DNA of 64,000 nt from Microbacterium wangchenii (GTDB lineage: Bacteria; Actinomycetota; Actinomycetes; Actinomycetales; Microbacteriaceae). Both the position numbers and the translations under genes were made by a program. Where the stretch lies: positions 2,976,001 through 3,040,000 of the forward strand of contig NZ_CP038266.1 in assembly GCF_004564355.1 (NCBI RefSeq), given 5' to 3'. The notes beneath the pieces were generated by a model that searched no databases, was not told the origin of the DNA, and saw nothing but the letters and a program-made list of their open reading frames with translations. Each line of letters begins with the position of its first letter. The first letter of the stretch is position 1. Shown here in pieces: positions 34,439 to 42,782 of the stretch.

Positions 34439-34468
34439 GGATGGGGCGGCCCGAAGACCGCCCCATCC
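34439..34468 (-). promoter_or_regulatory. Stem-loop between malE and malF
   Basis: Perfect 11-base arms GGATGGGGCGG and CCGCCCCATCC (34439-34449 and 34458-34468). The loop on the minus strand is TCTTCGGG, a UUCG-type loop. There is no T-run. Placed to protect the malE mRNA 3' end or to lower permease expression, as the intergenic repeats between malE and malF do in E. coli. Confidence 0.65.
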
Positions 34469-34490
34469 GTGGGCGGAGAGACGCGGAGTC

Positions 34491-35732
34491 TCAGCCGCCG
34501 ATGTTGCCCTGGATGTCCTCCGCCATCTTGGTCCAGGTGGCGGCGGGGTCTTCACCCTTGAGGATCGCGACCTCGGCGACGCCCCAGAACTCCCACACGG
34601 CGCCCATCTCGGGGATGCTCGGCATCGGCGCACCTTCGGCGCCCACCGCACCGAACCCGGCGATGATCGGGTCGCTCGCGGCCTTCTCGTACGCGGCAGT
34701 CAGGGCTGGCGGGCGGTCGCCCGCCTCGTACAGGGCGGTCTGGACCGGCTCGGTGGCCAGGTAGTTCACAAGGAACTCGTTGGCCGCGAGGGCGTTGTCC
34801 GACTTGGCGTTGAGGTAGAAGCCCTGCACACCGACGAACGGCTTGGCCGTCTGGCCACCGGCGGAGGGGATCGGGTCGATGGCGACCGTGATGCCCTTCG
34901 CCTCGGCGTCGGCGACGTTCCACGGGCCGGTGAGGATGAACGGCGTCTGGCCCGAGTTGAAGGCCTCCTTGGAGAGGTCCTGCGTCAGGTTCAGGTTGAT
35001 GGTGCCGGCGGCACCCTGCTGGCCCAGCCACGACGCGAACGCCAGTCCGCTCTCGTCGCCGATGGTCAGCTGCGAGCCGTCGTAGCTGCCGTCGGCGTTC
35101 TGGGCGAAGACGGAGTTTCCGAACGACGTCTCGAACGGGTACAGGTGGTACGGGTCGGCGTTGGCCGGGTCCAGGCCCACGACGAACGGGTACTGCACGC
35201 CGGCCGCGTTTCCCTTGGCGATCATGTCGTCGAAGGACGTCGGGGCCTCGGGGGCGAGGTCGACGTTGCGCATGAGGGCGAGGTTCTCGGTCGCGTAGGG
35301 CAGGCCGTAGACGTTGCCCTCGTTGGTGAAGGCCTGGATGGCGACCTCCTGGAAATCGGCGGCCTTGTCGCCGAGTTCGATCGGGGCGACCAGGCCGTCC
35401 TGGACGAAGCCGCCCAGCCAGTCGTGCGCGCCGACGGTGATGTCGGGGCCCTTGCCCGTGGGGACCTGAGCGGCGAAGTCGGCCTGGATCTTGGTGAAGT
35501 CGCGCTGGACGAGTTCGACCTCGATGCCCTTCTCCTCCTCGAAGGTGGCCGCGACGTCCTTGAGCGCGTCCACGCGGTTCGCGTCGACCCAGACGGTCAG
35601 CTTCGCCGACGCGTCGCCGCCGCCGCTCGAACCTTCGTCGTCCCCGCCGCCGCCGGCGCATCCGGCGAGGAGCAGGGCGCCGGTCGCGAGGAGTGCGCCG
35701 AACCCGAGCGCTCCCTTGGTGTTCACCTTCAT
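34491..35732 (-). CDS. Maltose/maltodextrin-type solute-binding lipoprotein
   Basis: A 413-residue lipoprotein: signal peptide with lipobox LLAGC, a Gly/Asp/Ser-rich linker, then a family 1 solute-binding domain. MalE-like segments include LTVWVDANRVDALK, DITVGAHDWLGGFVQDGL, YGLPYATENLALMRN, FILTGPWNVADA and VQGFYLNAKS. It delivers maltose, maltodextrins or a related glucan to the MalFG pair. The start has GAGAGG upstream. Two LacI-type operators lie 75 and 161 bases ahead of the start. Confidence 0.93.
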   Translation of the reverse strand: MKVNTKGALGFGALLATGALLLAGCAGGGGDDEGSSGGGDASAKLTVWVDANRVDALKDVAATFEEEKGIEVELVQRDFTKIQADFAAQVPTGKGPDITVGAHDWLGGFVQDGLVAPIELGDKAADFQEVAIQAFTNEGNVYGLPYATENLALMRNVDLAPEAPTSFDDMIAKGNAAGVQYPFVVGLDPANADPYHLYPFETSFGNSVFAQNADGSYDGSQLTIGDESGLAFASWLGQQGAAGTINLNLTQDLSKEAFNSGQTPFILTGPWNVADAEAKGITVAIDPIPSAGGQTAKPFVGVQGFYLNAKSDNALAANEFLVNYLATEPVQTALYEAGDRPPALTAAYEKAASDPIIAGFGAVGAEGAPMPSIPEMGAVWEFWGVAEVAILKGEDPAATWTKMAEDIQGNIGG

Positions 35733-35806
35733 CGGTGTGTGCCTCTCTGTCAGAAGGAGTCCCCGCTGTCAGCGCACTGGCGGACACCGTCGACCCCGGC
35801 TCGTTA

Positions 35807-35820
35807 TGCAAGCGCTTACA
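35807..35820. promoter_or_regulatory. LacI-type operator, proximal, upstream of malE
   Basis: TGCAAGCGCTTACA, a near-perfect 14-base palindrome centred on AAGCGCTT, 75 bases ahead of the malE start. This is the classic form bound by LacI-family sugar regulators (MalR/CcpA-like). Confidence 0.8.
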
Positions 35821-35892
35821 GTTTGGGCGAGCGGCGAGGGCCGCGCAACGCGCACGCCCATTCGATATCAAGACGTGATGGATCCGTCTGGG

Positions 35893-35906
35893 CGGAAGCG
35901 CTTGCA
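35893..35906. promoter_or_regulatory. LacI-type operator, distal
   Basis: CGGAAGCGCTTGCA, with the same AAGCGCTT core, 86 bases from the proximal site (about eight helical turns) and 54 bases ahead of the divergent yajQ start. Paired spacing suggests cooperative binding or looping. Confidence 0.7.
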
Positions 35907-35959
35907 CCGCGGGGCGCCTCGCCGATGTCCGGCGGCACCCTCCCGGCTAAACTCGCGTC

Positions 35960-36448
35960 ATGGCCGACAGCTCATTCGACATCGTCTCCAAGATCGATCG
36001 GCAGGAAGCCGACAACGCGCTCAACCAGGCCCGCAAGGAGGTCGAGCAGCGCTACGACTTCAAGGGCACGGATTCCTCGATCGAGTGGAGCGGGGAGTCC
36101 ATCCTCATCAAGGCGAACTCCGAGGAGCGCGCGAAGGCGGTGCTCGACGTCTTCCAGACGAAGCTCATCAAGCGCGGGATCTCCCTGAAGAGCCTCGAAT
36201 CCGGTGAGCCCACCGCCAGCGGCAAGGAGTACCGCATCGTCTCCACGCTGAAGGAGGGCATCTCTCAGGAGAACGCCAAGAAGATCGGCAAGCTCATCCG
36301 GGACGAGGCCCCCAAGTCGGTCAAGTCCCAGATCCAGGGTGACGAGCTGCGCGTGCAGTCCAAGAGCCGTGACGACCTCCAGGAGGTCATCCGCATCCTC
36401 AAGGCCGCCGACCTGGACGTCGACCTGCAGTTCATCAACTACCGCTGA
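35960..36448 (+). CDS. yajQ: YajQ family nucleotide-binding protein
   Basis: A 162-residue cytoplasmic protein of the YajQ family: two repeated ferredoxin-like units beginning [20 protein letters not shown], with [17 protein letters not shown] and a C-terminal [17 protein letters not shown]. In Xanthomonas the relative binds cyclic di-GMP; in other bacteria it has been linked to RNA and ATP binding. The size and sequence match the family's full length. It is divergent from malE and shares the distal operator region; it overlaps the convergent hydrolase gene by 10 bases. Confidence 0.93.
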   Translation: MADSSFDIVSKIDRQEADNALNQARKEVEQRYDFKGTDSSIEWSGESILIKANSEERAKAVLDVFQTKLIKRGISLKSLESGEPTASGKEYRIVSTLKEGISQENAKKIGKLIRDEAPKSVKSQIQGDELRVQSKSRDDLQEVIRILKAADLDVDLQFINYR

Positions 36449-37284
36449 GACGGCTCGCCGGCTCCGGCGCGCCAGAAGTCCACGATCGCTCGCGCGAGCG
36501 CGGCCGGCTGCTCGAGCGGGATGAGGGTCCGTGCACCCGCGATCGTGACGGATCGAGCGTTCGGCGCCTGGTCGGCGGCCCGCCGGGCGTCGGCCGGGCT
36601 CCAGTCGCCGCGGTCGTCGGAGGCGACGAACAGGCTCGGTGCGCAGATGCGCGCGAGGCGGTCGGTGACATCGGAGCGATCGATGATGAAGGAGCGCAGC
36701 GCGAAGCTCAGGCTTGCGCGCGTCGGTCGCGCCAGGCTCTCCATGACGACGCGCAGGATGCCGGTGTCCTTCGCAGAGTCGGACGTCAGCATCGCCGCCA
36801 CGATGGCGTTCTCCACGGGACGGACGGGGCCGGCCAGGCGCAGGAGCGGATGCAGCAGGGCGATCTTCCGCCGGAGCTCCGCAGGAAGCGGCTCGACGGG
36901 TGCGCTGATCGCGACGAAGCTCCGTACCACCGACGCATCTGTGGCCAGCTCGTATCCGACATGACCTCCGAATGCGTTGCCGATCCAGTCCACCGGCTCG
37001 CCCACCCCGAGCACCTCGAGGGCGTCGCGCGCGGCACCGGCCGCCTCGGCGATGGTGGTGCGGCGCTGCAGAGGTTCGCTGAGGCCGAGCCCCGGCGGGT
37101 CGATCACGATGTACTCCCGCCCCGGAGCATCGGCCAGCAGAAGGGGCAGCAGCCGGTCCCACGTGTGACCGTCGACGAACATCGACGACCACAGCACCGT
37201 GGGGACGCCACGGCCGACCCGCCGGACGAACAGGGAGCCGAGGCGCGTGGGGACGCGCCGAGCGTGCTCGATGAAGGCTTCCAC
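36439..37284 (-). CDS. Alpha/beta hydrolase-fold protein lacking catalytic Ser and His
   Basis: A 281-residue alpha/beta-hydrolase fold protein ([46 protein letters not shown]). At the nucleophile elbow the expected GNSFGG reads GNAFGG, with Ala104 in place of Ser. In the usual histidine position GARHLIPLEQP reads [11 protein letters not shown], with Thr253. So two of three catalytic residues are gone while the fold is intact, arguing for a non-enzymatic binding or sensing role. The start is GTG, next to a palindrome shared with the divergent TetR gene. Close relatives from memory keep Ser and His. Confidence 0.85.
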   Translation of the reverse strand: MEAFIEHARRVPTRLGSLFVRRVGRGVPTVLWSSMFVDGHTWDRLLPLLLADAPGREYIVIDPPGLGLSEPLQRRTTIAEAAGAARDALEVLGVGEPVDWIGNAFGGHVGYELATDASVVRSFVAISAPVEPLPAELRRKIALLHPLLRLAGPVRPVENAIVAAMLTSDSAKDTGILRVVMESLARPTRASLSFALRSFIIDRSDVTDRLARICAPSLFVASDDRGDWSPADARRAADQAPNARSVTIAGARTLIPLEQPAALARAIVDFWRAGAGEPSQR

Positions 37285-37290
37285 ATTTTG

Positions 37291-37309
37291 ATGTTAGCGT
37301 AATTAACAT
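37291..37309. promoter_or_regulatory. TetR operator candidate
   Basis: ATGTTA (37291-37296) and TAACAT (37304-37309), perfect six-base arms with a seven-base spacer, in the 23-base gap between the divergent hydrolase and TetR genes and overlapping the TetR start codon. Both messages would have almost no leader, so binding could shut off both. Confidence 0.65.
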
Positions 37310-37913
37310 GAAAACCCGCACGTATCGCATGTCGGCACGGGCGGATGCGGCCGAGTCGACCGCGGAGCGGATCGTGGACGCGATGCTCGCGCGGCTGCGC
37401 ACCACGCCGTACGAACGCGTCCGCCTCGAGGACGTCGCCTCGGATGCCGGCGTCACGGTGCAGACGGTCATCCGCCGGTTCGGAAGCAAGCCCGGGCTGA
37501 TGACCACGACGGTGGAGCGTGAACTCGCGCGCATCGCCGCGACACGTGAGGCCGCGGCGCGGTCGACGCCGACCGAGACGATCCGCGCCCTCGTGGCGCA
37601 CTACGAGGAGTATGGGCTGCTGATCCTCAAGACCTACGCGGAGGCGCCCCTCGTGCCAGGGCTTGCGGACATCGCCGGGCGCGGCCGGGCGTATCACGTG
37701 GACTGGTGCCGACGAACGTTCGCCCCACACCTCGATCCCGAGCTGGACGAGGCGACCCGCGCCCGCCGCTCGGCGCAGATCGTGGCGCTCTGCGATGCCA
37801 CGACATGGCGCGTGCTCCGCATCGACGGCGACCTGGATCCGGGCGCCACCGAGCGCGCGCTCACCGAGATGCTGCTGCCGCTCCTGCACCGAACCGGCCC
37901 TTCGCCGAGCTGA
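37308..37913 (+). CDS. TetR-family regulator divergent from the hydrolase-like gene
   Basis: A 201-residue TetR-type factor. Helix-turn-helix at residues 19-65 (AERIVDAMLARLRTTPYERV, then VQTVIRRFGSKPGLM). The C-terminal ligand domain is short. The ATG lies within the palindrome and only about 23 bases from the divergent start codon. It probably represses itself and the hydrolase-like gene. The ligand is unknown; the dead hydrolase could be the ligand-binding partner (inference). Confidence 0.88.
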   Translation: MKTRTYRMSARADAAESTAERIVDAMLARLRTTPYERVRLEDVASDAGVTVQTVIRRFGSKPGLMTTTVERELARIAATREAAARSTPTETIRALVAHYEEYGLLILKTYAEAPLVPGLADIAGRGRAYHVDWCRRTFAPHLDPELDEATRARRSAQIVALCDATTWRVLRIDGDLDPGATERALTEMLLPLLHRTGPSPS

Positions 37914-38076
37914 GCCCCCGATCGCCGCCATGGCGTACGACCGCTGACAGTCCGCCGACCATCCTCGCCAAGGGCTTCTCGTGCGGAGCCGCCGCCCCTA
38001 GGCTGACACCGATCGGCCCAGACCCCGTCGTTCCCCCGAGGCTTCCGCGCCTCCCTCATCCCGACAAGGGGTCACC

Positions 38077-39168
38077 ATGACCGACATCCTCCCCGGTTCC
38101 TCCGCCGCAGCCGTGCGGTCGACCACGCCGAAGCTCGCAAACGACTTCACCGAGCTCTCGCGCCGGGTCACCTCCAGCGGACTGATGCGACGCAGGTACG
38201 GCTACTACTGGACGAAACTGCTCGCCGTCCCGGTCGTCATCGCGGCGATGGGTCTCGCGTTCGTCTGGATCGGCGATTCGTGGTGGCAGCTGGTCACCGC
38301 CGCCGTGCTGGCCGTCGTGTTCACGCAGATCGCCATGCTCGGGCACGACGCCGCCCACCGGCAGATCTTCCGCTCGGGCACGTGGAACGACTGGACGTCG
38401 TTGATCATCGGCAATCTGTTCGTGGGGATGAGCTACGGCTGGTGGCAGCACAAGCACACCAAGCACCACGCCAATCCCAACAAGATCGGCTCAGACCCCG
38501 ACATCGAGCTGCCGGTCATCTCCTTCACGGCGGATCAGGCGGCCGAGCGACGAAAGGGGCCGCTGGGCTGGCTGATGGCCCACCAGGGGCTCTTCTTCTT
38601 CCCCATCCTCCTGCTCGAAGGCCTCTCCCTGCACGCCGCCGGTGTGCGCCGGGTGTTCTCCCGTGAACCCCTGCGGCGACGGCCCGTGGAGATCACCTTC
38701 CTCCTGGTGCGCATCATCGGCTACCTGGTGCTGGTGTTCGTCGTCCTCTCCCCCGGGATCGCCTTCGCCTTCCTGGGCGTGCAGCTCGGAGTGTTCGGGG
38801 TGTACATGGGAATGTCGTTCGCGCCGAATCACAAGGGGATGCCGCTCGTTCCGGCCGGCGTGAAGGGCGACTTCCTCCGCCGGCAGGTGCTCATGAGTCG
38901 CAACACCCGGGGCAGCCGGCTGCTGGACACCGCGATGGGCGGGCTGAACTACCAGATCGAGCACCACCTGTTCCCCTCCATGCCCCGGCCGCACCTTCGC
39001 AAGGCCTCGGCGATGATCGCGGCGTACTGCCGCGAGAAGGGGGTCACCTACACGCAGACCGGCCTGTGGCAGTCGTATGCGATCGTGGTCCGCTACATCA
39101 ATCGCGTGGGCCTTGGGGAGCGCGACCCGTTCGAGTGCCCCCTGCTTCAGCAGCGCCAGGCGGTCTGA
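38077..39168 (+). CDS. Membrane fatty acid desaturase
   Basis: A 363-residue membrane di-iron desaturase. The three histidine boxes are present: HDAAH, HKHTKHH and QIEHHLF. About four membrane helices lie in two hairpins (VVIAAMGLAFVWIG..., LVRIIGYLVLVFVVLS...). The pattern is that of acyl-CoA or acyl-lipid desaturases of actinobacteria (DesA3-like). It introduces double bases into acyl chains for membrane fluidity; position of the double bond is not predictable. The ATG is preceded by an AAGGGG ribosome site. It is a single gene; a TetR gene converges at its end. Confidence 0.92.
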   Translation: MTDILPGSSAAAVRSTTPKLANDFTELSRRVTSSGLMRRRYGYYWTKLLAVPVVIAAMGLAFVWIGDSWWQLVTAAVLAVVFTQIAMLGHDAAHRQIFRSGTWNDWTSLIIGNLFVGMSYGWWQHKHTKHHANPNKIGSDPDIELPVISFTADQAAERRKGPLGWLMAHQGLFFFPILLLEGLSLHAAGVRRVFSREPLRRRPVEITFLLVRIIGYLVLVFVVLSPGIAFAFLGVQLGVFGVYMGMSFAPNHKGMPLVPAGVKGDFLRRQVLMSRNTRGSRLLDTAMGGLNYQIEHHLFPSMPRPHLRKASAMIAAYCREKGVTYTQTGLWQSYAIVVRYINRVGLGERDPFECPLLQQRQAV

Positions 39169-39180
39169 CGCGGTCCTCTC

Positions 39181-39792
39181 TCACCCGCGCCCCTGACCCC
39201 GCCCGGGCGCGGCACGTTCGTCGAGCCGGCGCACCGACTCCCGCATCGCTCCGTGCAGCATGATCTCCAGATCGCCGACCACCCGGTAGGGGTGCTCCAC
39301 CATGCCGTCCGCGACCCACCGCAGCACCACGGCGAGCACCGCTGAGGTGTAGAAGTCCACCACCAGGACGCGGTCCTGCGCGCGCACCGGCCCGCCGCCC
39401 TCCCGGTCCATCACGGCCTCGGTGATGGGCCGCATCTGCCCGAACAGGAAGCGCTCGAGCCCCGACCGGCCCAGCCCGTCCAGCACCCCCAGCGTCGACG
39501 AGCGGTTGTCGCGCATGTACCGCATCAACCGGACGAGGCCGTCGGCCCAGCCGAGTTCGGACGCGAACGCACGGACCCGGCCGGCGACCTCGGTCTCGAA
39601 CACCCACACCGCGAGCTGCCGCACGTCGGGGAAGTGGTAGTAGAACGCCTGCCGGGTCAGCCCGCAGTCGCGCGTCAGCTCGGTGACCGTCACCCGGTCC
39701 AGCGGCTCGGTCCGCAGGCGGGCTTTCAGCGCCGCCGCCAGCGCTTCGCGCGCACGTCCATGCCGGTGCTCCTCGGCGGTCGCGTGGGCCAT
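39181..39792 (-). CDS. TetR-family regulator divergent from the DUF5692 gene
   Basis: A 203-residue TetR-type factor with the helix-turn-helix at about residues 10-60 (ALAAALKARLRTEPLDRVTV, then CGLTRQAFYYHFPDV), resembling the DhaS/TetR_C group whose C-terminal region carries FYTSAVLAVVLRWVADGM. I chose the ATG at 39792; an in-frame GTG at 39807 is possible. It is divergent from the DUF5692 membrane protein with a palindrome between. It also converges with the desaturase with 12 bases between. Confidence 0.85.
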   Translation of the reverse strand: MAHATAEEHRHGRAREALAAALKARLRTEPLDRVTVTELTRDCGLTRQAFYYHFPDVRQLAVWVFETEVAGRVRAFASELGWADGLVRLMRYMRDNRSSTLGVLDGLGRSGLERFLFGQMRPITEAVMDREGGGPVRAQDRVLVVDFYTSAVLAVVLRWVADGMVEHPYRVVGDLEIMLHGAMRESVRRLDERAAPGRGQGRG

Positions 39793-39819
39793 GCCCGACG
39801 GTACCACCGCACCGTTCTG

Positions 39820-39839
39820 GACACTTCTCCGAAGGTGTC
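39820..39839. promoter_or_regulatory. Candidate TetR operator ahead of the DUF5692 gene
   Basis: GACAC (39820-39824) and GTGTC (39835-39839) with a ten-base spacer that itself is nearly symmetric (TTCTCCGAAG). It lies 28 bases from the TetR start and about 85 from the DUF5692 start. Confidence 0.45.
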
Positions 39840-39923
39840 TAATGACCAGCTGAACAGGGATTTATACCGTGGATATCACAGACGGCACGCATGCCGCGGG
39901 CCGCGGAACCGGAGGTCCGAAAC

Positions 39924-40901
39924 ATGTTCTTGTACGAATCGATTCCCTGGTATTCCTGGGCGATGTTCGGCGTCGTCCTGGTCGCCCTCATCGCACTCAA
40001 CGAGGTGACGCGCCGCTGGAAGTGGGCCGGTATCGGCTTCTTCGTCGTGCTGCCCCTCGTCCTGACGATCTTCGTGTGGCCGACGACGGCCGGAGAGGGG
40101 TCATCGACCGGCACCTGGTTCCACTGGGTGAAGGTGTACTCCGCCCTCATCGGGTGCCTGGGCTTCATGCTCATCCGCTACATCCCGCGTCTGGCCGCGA
40201 ACCGGTGGATGCTGCTGTTCCCGCCGTTGATCCTCGCGATCAACATCGGTGAGGCCGTCATCCGCGACTTCGAGGTGGCCGGCCTGCAGGGCATGCACGA
40301 CGGCGTCTTCATGGTCGGCGGCCCCTGGAACTACATGAACGCCATCGCCGGGATCCTCAACCTGATCACCATCTGCGGCTGGGCCGGCATCATCGTGTCG
40401 AGCGACAAGTCCAAGGACATGATCTGGCCCGACATGATGTGGTTCTGGATCATCGCCTACGACCTGTGGAACTTCGCCTACGTCTACAACTGCGTCGGCG
40501 ACCACTCCTTCTACGCCGGTGCGGCCCTGCTCATCTCCTGCACCATCCCCGCCTTCTTCATCAAGAAGGGTGCGTGGCTGCAGCACCGCGCCCACACGCT
40601 GGCCCTGTGGATGATGTTCACGATGGCGGTTCCGACGTTCGTGACGTCGTCGCCGTTCGCCGTGCAGTCCTCCCACAACCCGACCGCGCTGTTCGTGGTG
40701 TCGGCCCTGTCGCTGGCGGCCAACGTTGCCGTGGCGGCCTACCAGCTGCACACGATCGTCAAGCTGCACAAGAACCCGCTGCGCGACGAGCTGTACACCC
40801 ACCTGCCCCAGTACAAGGAGGTGCGCGACGCGAACCTCCCCGTCGAGTCTCCGGTGGCTCTGCCGCAGTCCCGGGAGACCGACCGACTGGTCACGGCCTG
40901 A
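39924..40901 (+). CDS. DUF5692-type multi-pass membrane protein
   Basis: A 325-residue protein with about eight membrane helices (WAMFGVVLVALIALN, GIGFFVVLPLVLTIFV, LLFPPLILAINIG, ITICGWAGIIV and others) and conserved polar motifs GGPWNYMNAIAGILN and WPDMMWFWIIAYDLWNFAY between helices. It matches the DUF5692 family of unknown function. Conserved aromatic and Asp/Asn residues inside the membrane suggest a transporter or enzyme. The ATG at 39924 has GGAGG eight bases upstream. It ends in a strong terminator hairpin. The divergent TetR gene probably controls it. Confidence 0.75.
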   Translation: MFLYESIPWYSWAMFGVVLVALIALNEVTRRWKWAGIGFFVVLPLVLTIFVWPTTAGEGSSTGTWFHWVKVYSALIGCLGFMLIRYIPRLAANRWMLLFPPLILAINIGEAVIRDFEVAGLQGMHDGVFMVGGPWNYMNAIAGILNLITICGWAGIIVSSDKSKDMIWPDMMWFWIIAYDLWNFAYVYNCVGDHSFYAGAALLISCTIPAFFIKKGAWLQHRAHTLALWMMFTMAVPTFVTSSPFAVQSSHNPTALFVVSALSLAANVAVAAYQLHTIVKLHKNPLRDELYTHLPQYKEVRDANLPVESPVALPQSRETDRLVTA

Positions 40902-40942
40902 CCGCCGCCCACGGCCTCGGGCCGACGGGCTGCCCCGCCACG

Positions 40943-40981
40943 CGCGCCGTGGCCGAGCCTCACCGGCTCGGCCACGGCGCG
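40943..40981 (+). terminator. Strong terminator hairpin after the DUF5692 gene
   Basis: A perfect 17-base stem (40943-40959 with 40965-40981), loop TCACC, then TTCCTATTT on the plus strand. The convergent permease gene ends four bases beyond. Confidence 0.85.
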
Positions 40982-40984
40982 TTC

Positions 40985-41812
40985 CTATTTCAAACCGGCC
41001 GTCGCGACACCCTGGATGAAGTACCGCTGCAGGAAGAGGAACAGGATCAGCACCGGCAGCAGCACGACCACGGCGCCGGCGAGCAGGAGGCCGAACTCGG
41101 TGGTGTTCGACGCCTGGGATGCCACGGCCAGCGCGACCGGCAGGGTGAAGGTGCCCTGACTCTGCGCGACGATCAGCGGCCAGAGGAAGGAGTTCCACGA
41201 GCCCAGGAACGACAGGATCGCGATGGTGGCGACGGCGGGCCCCGACAGCGGAAGGAAGATCTGGAAGAACAGGCGCCCCTCCCCCGCACCATCCACTCGC
41301 GCGGCCTCCAGGAGATCGTTGGGCAGCGAGTAGGCGAACTGCCGCATGATGAACACCGACAGCGGCGACACGAGGATCGGCGCGATGATCCCCGCGAGCG
41401 TGTCCACGAGCCCCAGCTGCACGATGATGAGGAACTGCGGAACGAAGATCGCCACGTAGGGCACGATCCACGCGAAGATCACGATCGAGAAGATCAGGTT
41501 CTTCCCGCGGAAGTCGAGCTTGGCCAGGGCGTAGCCGGCCATCGAGCTGAGCAGCACGTTCGCCGAGACTGCCACCGCCGACACGATGGCGCTGTTGAGG
41601 AAGTAGCGCCCGAAGCCTTCCTCCACGAACAGGTCGACGTAGTTGTCGACGGGGAATCCGCGGGGGAACCACGCGCCGGGGTCGGACATGAACTCGGCCT
41701 GGGTCTTGAACGAGCCGAAGACCACCCACACGAACGGCAGCAGGAGCGCCGCGACGACGAGAATCGTCGCCGCGTACATGACGGTGGTGGCGAGGCGGGA
41801 GGTCTTGTTCAA
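40985..41812 (-). CDS. Carbohydrate ABC transporter permease (MalG/LacG-like)
   Basis: A 275-residue permease with six helices; EAA loop LLEAARVDGAGEGRLFF; ending LQRYFIQGVATAGLK, the typical MalG-type C-terminus. The likely start is a TTG overlapping the previous stop (TTGA, four bases) with AAGGA upstream; an ATG at 41779 is the alternative. It is the last gene of the binding protein-permease-permease set at 40985-44093. Confidence 0.88.
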   Translation of the reverse strand: MNKTSRLATTVMYAATILVVAALLLPFVWVVFGSFKTQAEFMSDPGAWFPRGFPVDNYVDLFVEEGFGRYFLNSAIVSAVAVSANVLLSSMAGYALAKLDFRGKNLIFSIVIFAWIVPYVAIFVPQFLIIVQLGLVDTLAGIIAPILVSPLSVFIMRQFAYSLPNDLLEAARVDGAGEGRLFFQIFLPLSGPAVATIAILSFLGSWNSFLWPLIVAQSQGTFTLPVALAVASQASNTTEFGLLLAGAVVVLLPVLILFLFLQRYFIQGVATAGLK

Positions 41813-42780
41813 TCCTTCCCCCTCAGGAATCGGAACTGCACGACCGCCACCACCGACACGAAGGCGATCAGGATGAACGATCCCGCCATCGACGCGGCGG
41901 TGTTGCCGAAGCCGAACTGCTCGTAGACCCACAGCGCGATGGAGCGCGTGGAGCCCAGCGGGCCACCCGCGGTGAGGAGGTAGGGCTCTTCGAAGATGCT
42001 CAGGAACGACACCGTCATGAGCACCGTCACCAGCAGCGTGGTCGGCTGCAGGAGCGGGAGGGTGATGGACCAGAACCTGCGGGGTGCAGTCGCACCGTCG
42101 ACGGCGGCCGCCTCGTACACCGACTCCGGGATCGACTGGAGTCCGGCGAGGAACAGCACCATGCACGTGCCGACGTTGCGCCACACGCCCAGCATGACGA
42201 TGGCCGCGACCGCCGACGGCGGTTCGCCCAGCCAGTTCAGCCCGCCCGTGCCGAGATTCTCCAGGGCCGCGTTGACCGGTCCGCGCGGAGCGAAGGCGTA
42301 CTGCCAGATGACGGCGGCGGCCACGATGTTCGTGATGACCGGCAGGTAGGCGGCGGCGCGGAAGAAGGTCCGCAGGCGCCGGATGCCGCGGTTCAGCAGC
42401 AGCGCGAGGGCGAGGCCCAGGACGAGGTTCAGCGGCACGCTCAGCAGAACGAACATCGCCGTGTTCAGCATCGATCTCTGGAACGCCACGTCCGTCAGGA
42501 CGTCGACGAAGTTCTCCAGGCCGACGAAATCCACCGCCAGCGGCGTCCGGATGTCGCGCGAGGTCAGATCCGTGAGGCTCATCCCCAGTGCCGCGACCAC
42601 CGGGATCGCGGTGAAGACCGCCGTGATGAGCAGGAACGGCGCGAGGAAGATCCACGCCGCACGGGTCTGGGACCTGCGGAGAACGCTCGAGCGCGGCTTG
42701 TGACGGTGCGGCGACCCCCGGCCGCCGGAGGGAGGGGACGGCGCCCGCTCTTCCGGCGTCGTGGTCGCCACGGCCGACAC
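41809..42780 (-). CDS. Carbohydrate ABC transporter permease (MalF/LacF-like)
   Basis: A 323-residue permease with six helices after a polar N-terminus; EAA loop SVYEAAAVDGATAPRRFW. I chose the GTG at 42780, just two bases after the stop of the binding protein, because the frame upstream lies inside that gene. It lacks the large loop of the MalF at 32772, so it is of the UgpA/LacF type. It partners the TTG-started permease. Confidence 0.88.
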   Translation of the reverse strand: MSAVATTTPEERAPSPPSGGRGSPHRHKPRSSVLRRSQTRAAWIFLAPFLLITAVFTAIPVVAALGMSLTDLTSRDIRTPLAVDFVGLENFVDVLTDVAFQRSMLNTAMFVLLSVPLNLVLGLALALLLNRGIRRLRTFFRAAAYLPVITNIVAAAVIWQYAFAPRGPVNAALENLGTGGLNWLGEPPSAVAAIVMLGVWRNVGTCMVLFLAGLQSIPESVYEAAAVDGATAPRRFWSITLPLLQPTTLLVTVLMTVSFLSIFEEPYLLTAGGPLGSTRSIALWVYEQFGFGNTAASMAGSFILIAFVSVVAVVQFRFLRGKD

Positions 42781-42782
42781 GA

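Noticed and set aside
32736..36188. Open frame of about 1150 codons opposite the malEFG operon
   Set aside because: Composition is biased to Arg, Gly, Asp and His, no family motif is visible, and it runs through several real genes and an operator region.
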